Below, piece after piece: positions 1 through 8,146 of a stretch of 64,000 nucleotides of DNA (position 1 is the stretch's first letter; every line of letters begins with the position of its first letter). The notes beneath the pieces were generated by a model, which searched no databases, was not told the origin of the DNA, and saw nothing but the letters and a program-made list of their open reading frames with translations. The DNA comes from Parvibacillus sp035426385 (lineage in GTDB: Bacteria; Bacteroidota; Bacteroidia; Chitinophagales; Saprospiraceae): assembly GCA_035426385.1 (NCBI GenBank), contig DAOLZQ010000006.1:1-64000 (forward strand). The letters are read 5' to 3'. Both the position numbers and the translations under genes were made by a program.

Positions 1-77
1 GTAATTTGGTGCCTAACTCCGAATTCGTCGATGAATCCAATAAACTGGGCTTGACCCGATATACCACTTATACATAA
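1..77 (+). CDS. Possible 3' end of a gene cut by the window edge
   Basis: The third reading frame is open from the window edge to a TAA at 75-77 and encodes about 24 residues ending LTRYTTYT. The other two forward frames stop within the first 53 bases. The stretch is too short to identify a family. A hairpin at 122-155 lies just downstream and could terminate transcription from this side as well. I call it only as a plausible C-terminus and cannot exclude an accidental open frame. Confidence 0.3.
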   Translation, partial: NLVPNSEFVDESNKLGLTRYTTYT

Positions 78-121
78 CCATAAAACATAAGACATTCTAA
101 ATCGCATAGTGCTAAATTAAA

Positions 122-155
122 ATTGGCCACTCAGTCCAAGGATTGAGTGGCTAAT
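122..155 (-). terminator. Hairpin terminator, probably bidirectional
   Basis: Twelve bases (ATTGGCCACTCA) pair with TGAGTGGCTAAT across a 10-base loop, with one G-U pair. Read leftward, the stem is followed by a U-rich stretch (AATTTTAATTT), so it best serves the fragment at 166-360. It may also end a gene arriving from the left. Confidence 0.55.
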
Positions 156-165
156 AATTTGAAAG

Positions 166-360
166 TTATTGTTTCACAAACTTGCCGCTCTGGGTTAGCC
201 CATTATTATCGATGGCACGCCAGAAGTAGAGTTGGGGTGCCCACTGGGAGATATCTAAAGCCATAGGGTTGAATACCTTTATCAATTTGCCATTCATATC
301 AATTATACTTAACTCTGAATTGTCTTTGAGTCCTAAAATTTTTGAATAGTTGTTTTTCAT
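166..360 (-). pseudogene. Orphan T9SS type A sorting-domain fragment
   Basis: These 64 codons read as the last part of a Por secretion (T9SS type A) C-terminal domain. They contain a strand like LSIIDMNGKLIKVF, then ISQWAPQLYFWRAIDN, then the usual end SGKFVKQ. The PNP motif that opens such domains and the whole cargo protein are missing, and an in-frame stop lies about 30 bases upstream. A terminator-like hairpin follows. It is most simply the stump of a deleted secreted protein. A real 64-residue protein would lack a signal peptide and so could not be a T9SS cargo. Confidence 0.65.
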
Positions 361-785
361 TTGATGAAAATTTAAAGTGATAGAAATGGTTTAATTAAAA
401 ATTGATTTCTACACTTTAAGGAGGGATAAAGTATGATTTAAGACTATCCTGAAGTCCTGAAGTCCAGAAGTCCTGAAGTCCTGAAGTCCTGAAGTCCTGA
501 AGTAACATTTTTAAACTTATTTACTCCAAAGCTAAGGAATAAAATATTTCAGAACAAGCAATTGATAAACTTTAACACATTATATTTTATTAACAAATAT
601 TAATTATGAAGAATTGGATCTATGCCATATTTAAAGTGAATTAATAAGATATTTAATACTATATATTACGGAAAAGAGTTTTATTAATTTTTTAATTTGT
701 TTGAAGTTAAAATTTAATGATGAGAAGGTTTAAAATGGACTTTCGACATACATATGTACACTAACTAGCCTACCTTTATTCACAC
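361..785. other. Gene-free, AT-rich interval
   Basis: These 425 bases contain no credible gene on either strand. Apart from the 8-bp tandem repeat at 448-503 I see only AT-rich sequence. The interval separates two orphan T9SS domain fragments, so it is probably eroded coding DNA or a rearrangement scar. Confidence 0.6.
448..503 (+). repeat. 8-bp tandem repeat, seven units of CCTGAAGT
   Basis: Seven consecutive copies of CCTGAAGT run from 448 to 503. The third copy (464-471) has one change, CCAGAAGT. The array is uninterrupted, lies between genes, and is followed by AT-rich DNA. A unit of 8 bp is not a multiple of three, so the array is unlikely to be coding. It could vary in copy number by polymerase slippage. 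Confidence 0.9.
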
Positions 786-1106
786 TCACCGCAACAAGGT
801 CACCGAGCCGGCTTGTGTCTTTACCTCATTGTTAAACTGGCTGCGATAGGTGACGACATATACGAAGACTCCGGGATCAAGTGTCCGACCATCGAAAGTG
901 CCATCCCACGGCTGACCTGTAGTGGAGGTATAGACACAGCCACCCCAGCGGTTGTAGATGCGCAGCGACAGTATGGTCGCATACCAGGTAGAGCCGGCAA
1001 ACTCATCATTCACACCGTCGTGATTTGGCGTGAAGACATTTGGAAAGAGTACTCTCTCGGTCAGCGCATCTGATCTGATGTCGATGGTAAATCCTCCTAG
1101 CCACAT
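786..1106 (-). pseudogene. Orphan T9SS type B (gliding-type) sorting-domain fragment
   Basis: The 106 codons from 1106 downward encode an almost complete type B sorting domain: LFPNVFTPNHDGVNDEF, then LRIYNRWGGCVY, PWDGTFDG, PGVFVYVVTY and a final GSVTLLR. Nothing recognisable precedes it. The open frame continues upstream only by running through the terminator at 1117-1153 and antisense to the next gene. Base composition looks richer in G and C than in the flanking genes. I read it as the 3' remnant of a large secreted protein whose body was lost. Confidence 0.65.
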
Positions 1107-1116
1107 TAAAGGGCAT

Positions 1117-1153
1117 AAAAAAAGCTGCCCGATAATCCGAACAGCTTTTTTTT
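1117..1153 (-). terminator. Strong intrinsic terminator
   Basis: AAAAAAAGCTG pairs with CAGCTTTTTTT around a 14-base loop. It sits 17 bases past the stop codon of the Cys-rich protein at 1171-1614 and has a U-tract in both directions. Confidence 0.85.
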
Positions 1154-1170
1154 GTCTGAAATGGAAAGAA

Positions 1171-1614
1171 TTACATTTTATCCATTTGTTTTCCAGTCGT
1201 ATTCTCAGAAGTAGCGCCTTTCTGACAGCAAGCTCCACCTTTAGCGGATCCTGCGCATGCTTTTCCTTTAGAAGAAGTAGCTTTAGCTGATGCTTTTTCG
1301 CAACCTGGCTTATCGGTACAAGTAGAAGCATCTACAAATTTGCCAGTAGTGCTGTCATAACATACATCGACATAAGATACTTTTCTTTTGTTTTCAACTT
1401 TTCGCTGATACGTAGTAACACCATCTTCAATAGAAGCTACGATGGTCTTGTCCATTGAAGCAGCTTTTGCTTCAGCTTCATGATTGGATTTCACCATTGC
1501 AGTTTTGCCTGAACAGCAAGATTTACCTGCTGAAGCAGATTTAGCACATTGTGCATTAGCACTTGCAAATCCAACCACACTTAGGAACGAGAGAATAAAA
1601 AAGAACCTTTTCAT
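1171..1614 (-). CDS. Small secreted cysteine-rich protein of unknown function
   Basis: This encodes 147 residues with a clear signal peptide (MKRFFFILSFLSVVGFASANAQ) and a mature part rich in Ala, Lys, Ser and Cys. Paired cysteines occur near both ends (SCCSG and ACCQK), with further Cys around VDVCYDS and KPGCEK. The middle holds a short conserved-looking stretch, SIEDGVTTYQRK. The cysteine pairs suggest metal binding or disulfides in the periplasm, but I do not recognise a family. I chose the ATG at 1614 because it gives the better signal peptide; an ATG at 1623 is also in frame. It is monocistronic, with a good -7 promoter element upstream and a terminator downstream. Confidence 0.75.
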   Translation of the reverse strand: MKRFFFILSFLSVVGFASANAQCAKSASAGKSCCSGKTAMVKSNHEAEAKAASMDKTIVASIEDGVTTYQRKVENKRKVSYVDVCYDSTTGKFVDASTCTDKPGCEKASAKATSSKGKACAGSAKGGACCQKGATSENTTGKQMDKM

Positions 1615-1649
1615 AAATATCATTTAGTTTTTAACATACAATTACAGGT

Positions 1650-1657
1650 CAAAGATA
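1650..1657 (-). promoter_or_regulatory. Promoter -7 element for the Cys-rich protein
   Basis: Read leftward this is TATCTTTG, a perfect match to the Bacteroidota TAnnTTTG element, about 35 bases before the ATG at 1614. I see no clear -33 TTTG. Confidence 0.5.
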
Positions 1658-1762
1658 ACGAAATTAATCATCCCGGGTATTCTCTCCTACATATTAATAG
1701 AATTTTAACATTATTATAAAGTATTATCTTTAGTCGTTATTAGATTCAAAACATACCTTCAA

Positions 1763-2191
1763 ATGAAAAAAATCTTCTTATTATTAGTCTTTCCTTTAGT
1801 TTATTGCTGTAAGACTGCTCCGGTCTCAGTCCAAAACTACAACAAAGCTATGATCTCATTTGGCTCCGGAGGTGGTTTTACAGGCGCACGAAGCGAGTAT
1901 ATACTGCTTGACAACGGTTTCCTCTATGAGAACTCTAAAATGAGCACTGTCCCGGTGGAAATTAATCACTTGGACTCCAAAATGACGACCCAGATATTTA
2001 ACAACATCCACTTACTGGGGTTAGATACCATGAAGTACAACAAACCTCAAAATCTCTATTATTTTTTGAAATACAAGAATGGCAATGACTCCAATTACAT
2101 CTGTTGGGGTGGAAAGCCACAGGGCCGATTAGAATCAGCGGCCGCAGTGTATCGTCAATTACAATCACAACTTAAAAACTTAAAAAAATGA
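1763..2191 (+). CDS. Lipoprotein with GGGFTG motif, coupled to the M4 protease
   Basis: The product is 142 residues with a lipoprotein signal (MKKIFLLLVFPLVYCC), so it is probably membrane-anchored. The mature part begins with a strand carrying SFGSGGGFTGARSEY, then a helix (DSKMTTQIFNNIHLLGL), a strand pair (NLYYFLKYKNG and SNYICWGG), and a final helix. This order, the GG-x-x-G motif and the adjacency to an M4 protease recall emfourin-type inhibitors of M4 peptidases. That resemblance is my inference, and such GGGFTG lipoproteins may have other roles. Its stop overlaps the start of the protease by 4 bases (ATGA), so the two are translationally coupled. Upstream, TATCTTTA at 1725-1732 is a near-consensus -7 element. 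Confidence 0.7.
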   Translation: MKKIFLLLVFPLVYCCKTAPVSVQNYNKAMISFGSGGGFTGARSEYILLDNGFLYENSKMSTVPVEINHLDSKMTTQIFNNIHLLGLDTMKYNKPQNLYYFLKYKNGNDSNYICWGGKPQGRLESAAAVYRQLQSQLKNLKK

Positions 2192-5100
2192 GATTAATTT
2201 ACCTTTTCCTGCTGATTGTAAGCTTTTCTATCAATGCCAATGCGCAGTTAGGAAAAATCCCGCCCGGCCACGCGGTTAAATACCCATTGACTCTAAATGC
2301 AGAATTGTCCAAAATAATAAAGCCATCAGCAGGAACGAGCCGACTGGCAGCGAAGAGCACCTTTTCGCCTAGAGCGATTAGCCCTATACTTCCTTCTGCA
2401 GGCATGATTACCATCCGAAGCGTCAGCGCAAACGGATTGCCTCAGTGGGTAGAAGGTGAGTTGGTAAGAGAAGAGCTACAGAGCAGAGGCGATGTACAGT
2501 CGCAGAGTATCTCATTTTTAGAAATGAATAAATCAGTTTTCAAACTCGAAAATCCGACTCGAGACTTTCATCTGACTTCAAGTATCCAGTCCGAGGATGG
2601 ATCTACTCATTTAAAGTTTGATCAATATTACAAGGGGATTCCGGTCTGGAACGCCGAAGTTGCATTGCATTATAAAAATGGAAAACCATATTTATTCAAT
2701 GGTCAATATTTCCCGCTTACTACAGATATCAATATTACCCCGGTTTTAACTTCAGAGGCTGCCACTACCATAGCTAGTCTAGACTCAAAATTGGAAGTGC
2801 TCTCCGAAGATCAACTTAAACTGATAAGTGGAAATCAGACTCAAAGTAGCCTTGCTATCTATACAGCGCCAGAGCTGGGAGAGAACGGAATTCTTGCTTA
2901 TCAGGTTGAAGTCCACCCGGATGTAAAAAGTACCTACCAATATTTTATTGATGCTTCTAGTGGCAAAATATTAAAGAAAATAAAAAAATCATGCCAATTA
3001 TATCATGGCGAACTGTACGGTGAAATCAACTCAACTATTCCTGAACCAACTACCCTTAACTACAGTCCCCCTGTTGATGGGCCAGCTATTGGTTCAGGTA
3101 ATGATCTGAATGGTGTGAGCAGAGCGGTTAATTCCTATCAAGTAGGCGGCAATTACTACCTGATCAATACGACAAAAAATATGTTTAACCCAGGTCAAAG
3201 TAGTTTTCCTGAAAGCCCTGTAGGTGCTATATGGACTCTGGATGGTGGAAATACTTCACCTGAAAAGTCAAACTTTACCGTTTCTAATATCAAGTCCTCC
3301 AATAATACTTGGAGTTCTGTACCTGGTGCAGTTTCAGCGCACTACAATGCGAACTATGCCTATGATTACTTTTGGAATACATTTGGCAGAAAATCTGTAG
3401 ACGGAGTAGGAGGAAATGTTGTTTCAATAATTAATATAACTGAAGCTGATGGATCTGGCATGGACAATGCCTTTTGGAACGGGCAAGCTATGTTCTATGG
3501 TAATGGTAATAAAGCATTCAAGCCTCTCGCAGGTGCATTGGATGTAGGTGGTCATGAGATATCACATGGCGTAATTCAAGCTACAGCAAATCTAACTTAT
3601 GAAGGTGAATCAGGAGCATTAAACGAATCTTTTGCTGATATTTTCGGGGTTTGCATAGATAGAGATGATTATAGGTTGGGCGAAGACGTAGTCAGACCTG
3701 CCTATTTTCCTTCAGGTGCATTAAGGGATATGGCCAATCCACACAACGGAGGCTCTTCATCACAAGACAACGGCTGGCAACCCGCTCATATGAACGAAAA
3801 ATATACCGGAACCCAGGATAATGGAGGTGTGCACATTAATAGTGGAATAGTCAATTTTGCATTTTACAAAGTATCCAGCCAATTTGGTAAAAATGATGCA
3901 GAAAAAATTTACTACAATGCACTCAGCAAGTACCTTACTAAGTCTTCAAAATTTGTTGATTGTAGAAATGCTGTCATTCAAGCTACCAAAGACTTCTACA
4001 GTGGTAATGTCGCAAAAGTTGCAATTGTAGAGAATGCGTATTCACAAGTGGGAATAGGAGCAGGATCAGGTACAACTGATCCTACAGATTATGATGTAAA
4101 CAAAGGTCAGGATGTTGTCATTTATGCGAGTGGCAATCAGCAGTCGCTTTTAGTCAAGACATTAGCCAATAACCAGGTCACGGTAATAGATAATACGATA
4201 GGTGTACTCTCTAAACCCAGTGTAACAGATGATGGGAGTTATGCAGTATTCGTAGGAGGAGATAAAAGAGTTTATTTAGCAGAATTCACTTGGCCCAATC
4301 CACAAGCTCAATTGTACTATGTTTTCGACCAGAACGATCCAAATAAGTTTAGAAATGCAGCTATCAGTAAAGATGGAAATCTCATAGCTTGTATCCTCGA
4401 TCAGGAAGAGCCTGTGATCTATATCATTGATCTGGTTAATTCTCAAATAAAAGATTTCACATTGACCAATCCGACTACCGGAGGAGGAACTCAAACTGCT
4501 GATGTAAAATACCCAGATGCATTGGAATTTGATTTAAGCAGTCAATATGTGATGTATGACGCATTCAATAAAATAGGATTTTTGGGAACTGAGTATTGGG
4601 ACATATCATTCTTAAGAGCTTGGAATCCACAATCAAAAACTTTCGGTGATGGAAAAATTGAAAAGTTATTTTCTTCCCTTCCTGAGAATACCAGTGTTGG
4701 AAATCCAGTATTTTCTAAAAATTCATCGAATATAATCTCATTAGATTATGTCCCGGGTGATCAGCCGGATACATATCTTTTGATAGGAGCGGATATTGAA
4801 AGGGGCAATACAGGTGGTATCTTTCAAAATTCAGTAATTAATTATCCTTGCTACTCTAAAGATGATAATGCAGTAATTTTCAACGCCACTGACCAAAATA
4901 ACAATCCGGTAATCGGAATGCAAAAATTAAAATCAAATAAAATTGAAGCTTCTACAGAGAGTGCTAAAATTTTAATATCGAATGCATTACTAGGAAATTG
5001 GTTTGGTACCGGTAGTCGTAATTTGGACAATAAACATTCAGAATTACTGACAGATCCATTATTCATCCACCCTACCCTCGCTCGTAATACCCTTAATTTA

Positions 5101-5301
5101 GAATGGACCTCAGATCTATCTGCAGCGACTGTATTAAGGATGTATGATATGAAGGGTACTTTGGTACAAGAATTTAAAGAAAATCTGATTCCGGGGAATA
5201 ACCTTATTAGATTGAATATTACAACTTTTTCTGCGGGACAATATATTTTAGAAGCCCAAAAAGGGAATGCAGTTAAATCCTTTAAATTTATAAAACAATA
5301 A
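2188..5301 (+). CDS. Secreted M4 (thermolysin-like) zinc metalloprotease with T9SS type A tail
   Basis: The 1037-residue protein is a neutral endopeptidase made as a preproenzyme. It has a signal peptide (about 1-20), an FTP/PepSY propeptide (about 100-270) and an M4 catalytic domain (about 310-640). Zinc and catalytic residues are visible: H456-E457-x-x-H460, E480 in GALNESFAD (20 residues after the second His, as in thermolysin), and H549 in GGVHINSG. Residues about 650-950 look like PD40/TolB-type propeller blades (for example AISKDGNLIACILD). The last 80 residues form a T9SS type A sorting domain ending SFKFIKQ. It is therefore probably exported by Sec, carried across the outer membrane by T9SS and attached to the surface. 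A strong terminator follows. Confidence 0.95.
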   Translation: MRLIYLFLLIVSFSINANAQLGKIPPGHAVKYPLTLNAELSKIIKPSAGTSRLAAKSTFSPRAISPILPSAGMITIRSVSANGLPQWVEGELVREELQSRGDVQSQSISFLEMNKSVFKLENPTRDFHLTSSIQSEDGSTHLKFDQYYKGIPVWNAEVALHYKNGKPYLFNGQYFPLTTDINITPVLTSEAATTIASLDSKLEVLSEDQLKLISGNQTQSSLAIYTAPELGENGILAYQVEVHPDVKSTYQYFIDASSGKILKKIKKSCQLYHGELYGEINSTIPEPTTLNYSPPVDGPAIGSGNDLNGVSRAVNSYQVGGNYYLINTTKNMFNPGQSSFPESPVGAIWTLDGGNTSPEKSNFTVSNIKSSNNTWSSVPGAVSAHYNANYAYDYFWNTFGRKSVDGVGGNVVSIINITEADGSGMDNAFWNGQAMFYGNGNKAFKPLAGALDVGGHEISHGVIQATANLTYEGESGALNESFADIFGVCIDRDDYRLGEDVVRPAYFPSGALRDMANPHNGGSSSQDNGWQPAHMNEKYTGTQDNGGVHINSGIVNFAFYKVSSQFGKNDAEKIYYNALSKYLTKSSKFVDCRNAVIQATKDFYSGNVAKVAIVENAYSQVGIGAGSGTTDPTDYDVNKGQDVVIYASGNQQSLLVKTLANNQVTVIDNTIGVLSKPSVTDDGSYAVFVGGDKRVYLAEFTWPNPQAQLYYVFDQNDPNKFRNAAISKDGNLIACILDQEEPVIYIIDLVNSQIKDFTLTNPTTGGGTQTADVKYPDALEFDLSSQYVMYDAFNKIGFLGTEYWDISFLRAWNPQSKTFGDGKIEKLFSSLPENTSVGNPVFSKNSSNIISLDYVPGDQPDTYLLIGADIERGNTGGIFQNSVINYPCYSKDDNAVIFNATDQNNNPVIGMQKLKSNKIEASTESAKILISNALLGNWFGTGSRNLDNKHSELLTDPLFIHPTLARNTLNLEWTSDLSAATVLRMYDMKGTLVQEFKENLIPGNNLIRLNITTFSAGQYILEAQKGNAVKSFKFIKQ

Positions 5302-5322
5302 AAGTCAGGCAATAAGAAGAAT

Positions 5323-5360
5323 AAAATCCTTATCCATGATATAATTGGATAAGGATTTTT
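5323..5360 (+). terminator. Strong intrinsic terminator after the M4 protease
   Basis: AAAATCCTTATCCA pairs perfectly with TGGATAAGGATTTT across a 9-base loop, followed by T residues. It isolates the protease operon from the downstream glycosyltransferase. Confidence 0.9.
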
Positions 5361-5367
5361 ACTTTTG
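5360..5367 (+). promoter_or_regulatory. -7 promoter element very close to the next start codon
   Basis: TACTTTTG matches TAnnTTTG exactly and ends 6 bases before the ATG at 5374. If it is used, the transcript would begin at or within a few bases of the start codon. It overlaps the end of the preceding terminator, and no -33 TTTG is obvious. Confidence 0.4.
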
Positions 5368-5373
5368 AGGGAT

Positions 5374-6366
5374 ATGATAGTTAATCAAGGGGAAGCGAAA
5401 AAATTAAAAATTCTTATCATTAGATTTAGTTCTATGGGGGACATAGTTCTTACCTCTCCGGTGGTCCGCTGTCTGAAGGAACAAATGAATGTAGAGATTC
5501 ATTATCTGACTAAAAGGACCTATCTATCTGTCATCAAATATAATCCACATATAGCTAAGATGTGGGTGTATCACAACAATGAGAAAGAGCTTAAAACAGA
5601 TCTAAAAGCCCAAAATTTTGACTTCATAATAGATTTACACAAGTCAATTCGCAGCACATTATGGTCCTTATCAATAGGTGGGAAAAGACTCACATATGAC
5701 AAATCCACTCTGAAAAAGCTTCTATATATTAAGCTAGGAATCAAGGGAGTTGAAAAAAAACATGTCGTAGAAAGATACATGGAGGCCATAGAACCGCTAG
5801 GCGTCAGATATGATCACAAGGGACTAGACTTCTTTTTTGAGCCCAAGATGGAGTCAGATATCACTCTACCCCAACACTTCATAGCTGCAGCTATCGGAGG
5901 CACACATTTTACAAAGAGATTTCCTGCATCGAAGTGGAAGGAAGTTATAAATCTTACCAAAGAGCCCTTTGTTTTGATTGGCGGTAAGCAAGATGTTGAA
6001 ATGGCCAAAGAAATTGAATCTGATCATCCTGGAAGGATTATTAATCTGTGTGGTCGTACTTCTATCCAACAGTCAGCAATGATAATCAAAAAGGCATATG
6101 CAGTAATCTCTAATGATACCGGTATGATGCACATAGCGGCTGCTTTGAACAAAAATATTGTTTCGATATGGGGAGGAACCATTCCTGAGTTTGGGTTTTG
6201 GCCATTATATCCTGAGGGCATCGATCATGACACTACCATAGAAGTTAACGGCCTGGATTGTCGTCCATGCTCGAAATTTGGCCGGTCTACTTGTCCCAAG
6301 AAACATTTTAAATGTATGCTTGAGATCGAAAGTGAGCAAATAGTAAAATCAATAAATACCAAATAA
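5374..6366 (+). CDS. Glycosyltransferase family 9 (ADP-heptose:LPS heptosyltransferase type)
   Basis: The product has 330 residues, the usual length of GT9 enzymes, which transfer heptose or related sugars onto lipid A-core in the cytoplasmic face of the inner membrane. The N-terminal start KILIIRFSSMGDIVLTSPVV is the family signature. The C-terminal half carries SNDTGMMHIAAALNK and the IWGGTIPEFGFWP stretch of the nucleotide-sugar site. A Cys-rich end (DCRPCSKFGRSTCPKK) is common in this family. I chose ATG at 5374; a TTG at 5365 is in frame but lies inside the promoter-like element. It converges with prmA with no gap. Confidence 0.9.
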   Translation: MIVNQGEAKKLKILIIRFSSMGDIVLTSPVVRCLKEQMNVEIHYLTKRTYLSVIKYNPHIAKMWVYHNNEKELKTDLKAQNFDFIIDLHKSIRSTLWSLSIGGKRLTYDKSTLKKLLYIKLGIKGVEKKHVVERYMEAIEPLGVRYDHKGLDFFFEPKMESDITLPQHFIAAAIGGTHFTKRFPASKWKEVINLTKEPFVLIGGKQDVEMAKEIESDHPGRIINLCGRTSIQQSAMIIKKAYAVISNDTGMMHIAAALNKNIVSIWGGTIPEFGFWPLYPEGIDHDTTIEVNGLDCRPCSKFGRSTCPKKHFKCMLEIESEQIVKSINTK

Positions 6367-7191
6367 TTAATCTTCAAATAAGGCAACGCACCAATTTCCC
6401 TGCAAATGATGCTTCCTTAATTTTAATGGCAACGCTTCCTTTTCAATTGATGCCAGATCATCCTCAAAGAAGCCTGACATAAGAAGCTTTCCGCCATCTG
6501 AAAGTGCCGATTTCAATGAAGGCAGAGCATCGATAATTACATTTTTAGTAATGTTAGCTAGAATGATATCAAACTTTGTATCAGGAATAGAAGCTTTGTC
6601 GCCAAAAATAGCTTCTATCCCATCAACTCCATTTAGTGCAGCATTTTCTAATATATTCTCGACAGCAGGTGCTTCATTATCAATGGCTATTACATTTAGT
6701 GCATCTCTTTTAAGTGCATAAATTGCCAATATACCTGTTCCACTTCCAAAGTCTAGAATACATTTTTTTCTCCAGTCCAGTTTTGACATGAGCTCAAGCA
6801 TTCCCGCCGTAGTTTGGTGATGGCCAGTACCAAAGGCCATTTTTGGGGAAATCAACAGATTTACAGGTTGGGAGTCGATGTCTTTATGAAATACTGCACG
6901 AATGCTGCACACATTATCTATTATCACCGGGTCGAAGTTGCTCTCCCACTCTTTGTTCCAGTCCACATGGTCAAGTTCAAGAGTTTTGTACTTCAATCCA
7001 AATTCTTTACAAATCAAATCCAGTGCTTCCTGCACTTCTTTAGTGAAATCCGCAATGTTCATGAAACCTTTGAACACATTATCATCTAGATGAAAAGTAT
7101 TAAAAGGTAATTCATATAAAACACCCACGAGTGAATCTTCATCTAACTGCCCACCTGAAAAACTAAATTCTAGCCATACGCTATTCTGCAT
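6367..7191 (-). CDS. prmA: Ribosomal protein L11 methyltransferase
   Basis: The product has 274 residues. PrmA trimethylates ribosomal protein L11 using S-adenosylmethionine. The N-terminal substrate-binding region is followed by PKMAFGTGHHQTT, the SAM motif LDFGSGTGILAI, and LANITKNVI (the usual L-A-N-I-x-x-N-x-I). Its start overlaps the end of folD by 11 bases, so the two form a leftward operon with folD first. Confidence 0.95.
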   Translation of the reverse strand: MQNSVWLEFSFSGGQLDEDSLVGVLYELPFNTFHLDDNVFKGFMNIADFTKEVQEALDLICKEFGLKYKTLELDHVDWNKEWESNFDPVIIDNVCSIRAVFHKDIDSQPVNLLISPKMAFGTGHHQTTAGMLELMSKLDWRKKCILDFGSGTGILAIYALKRDALNVIAIDNEAPAVENILENAALNGVDGIEAIFGDKASIPDTKFDIILANITKNVIIDALPSLKSALSDGGKLLMSGFFEDDLASIEKEALPLKLRKHHLQGNWCVALFED

Positions 7192-8065
7192 TCATTGTGT
7201 TTTTGTAGGCTTTCAACGTGTTTTTCATTAATCCCATGATAGTCATTAGCCCTACTCCACCCGGAACAGGTGTGATAAATGAGGCCTTATCCTTTATAGT
7301 TTCGAAATCCACGTCCCCGGTTAATCTGTATCCTTTCTTAGTAGATGGATCTTTTATTTGATTTATACCTACGTCGATCACCACCGCTCCCGGTGAAACC
7401 ATCTCTGTTTTTACAAAGTTGGGGATACCGATAGCAGCTACGATAATTTCTGCCTGCAGTAACTCTTGCTGCATATTTTTCGATTTACTGTGAAGTAAAG
7501 TAACTGTAGCATCCTGATGCTTGCCCTTTCTACTCATAAGAATTGCCATAGGTGTACCTACAATATCGCTTCTGCCCAGTATCACACATTTTTTTCCGGC
7601 TGTCTGCACATCCAGCTCTTCAAGTAGCATCATGATACCGTATGGAGTAGCGGGCAAGAATCCATCCAGTCCCAGCACCATTTTCCCAACATTCATAGGA
7701 TGAAAGCCATCTACATCCTTATCCGGATCGATCGCAGCAAGCAATTCCTGAGCATCCAAATGCACGGGCAAGGGAAGTTGCAATATAAAACCATCCACCT
7801 CGATGTCTTGATTGAGACTATTTATCAATTCCAGTAATTGATGCTGAGTAGTGGTCTCATCCAGATGGTGAACTGATGATTTGAATCCTACTTCATCACA
7901 AGACTTGACTTTATTACGAACATATGCTCCACTGGCAGGATTGTTGCCCACCATAATAGCACTAAGGTGAGGTTTCCTCATTCCATTATCAAGAAAAGTA
8001 TTGACCTCATTGCGAAGTCCTTCTTTGAGGTTTTTACTAATCTCTCTTACATCTATGATAGCCAT
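7181..8065 (-). CDS. folD: Bifunctional methylenetetrahydrofolate dehydrogenase/cyclohydrolase
   Basis: At 294 residues this is standard FolD length. It interconverts 5,10-methylene- and 10-formyl-tetrahydrofolate, supplying one-carbon units for purines and formyl-Met. Visible motifs are Y-x-x-x-K (YVRNK), DGFILQLPLP, the dinucleotide loop GRSDIVGTP and PVPGGVGLMT. It is the first gene of a folD-prmA pair. The purine genes purS and purL occur elsewhere in the window but are not linked to it. Confidence 0.97.
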   Translation of the reverse strand: MAIIDVREISKNLKEGLRNEVNTFLDNGMRKPHLSAIMVGNNPASGAYVRNKVKSCDEVGFKSSVHHLDETTTQHQLLELINSLNQDIEVDGFILQLPLPVHLDAQELLAAIDPDKDVDGFHPMNVGKMVLGLDGFLPATPYGIMMLLEELDVQTAGKKCVILGRSDIVGTPMAILMSRKGKHQDATVTLLHSKSKNMQQELLQAEIIVAAIGIPNFVKTEMVSPGAVVIDVGINQIKDPSTKKGYRLTGDVDFETIKDKASFITPVPGGVGLMTIMGLMKNTLKAYKNTMNAE

Positions 8066-8146
8066 AATTTTTCCCGGTTTAATATTTGTGCAATTATATA
8101 AACATTTGTTAGGCTACCCTTGTTATTTCGTCTTAATTTTCATTTC

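Noticed and set aside
448..503. CRISPR-like array
   Set aside because: Units are 8 bp with no spacers and no cas genes; it is a simple tandem repeat.
813..1290. Rightward open frames over the left-flank genes
   Set aside because: They lie opposite the type B sorting-domain fragment and the Cys-rich protein, have no family features and run through a terminator.
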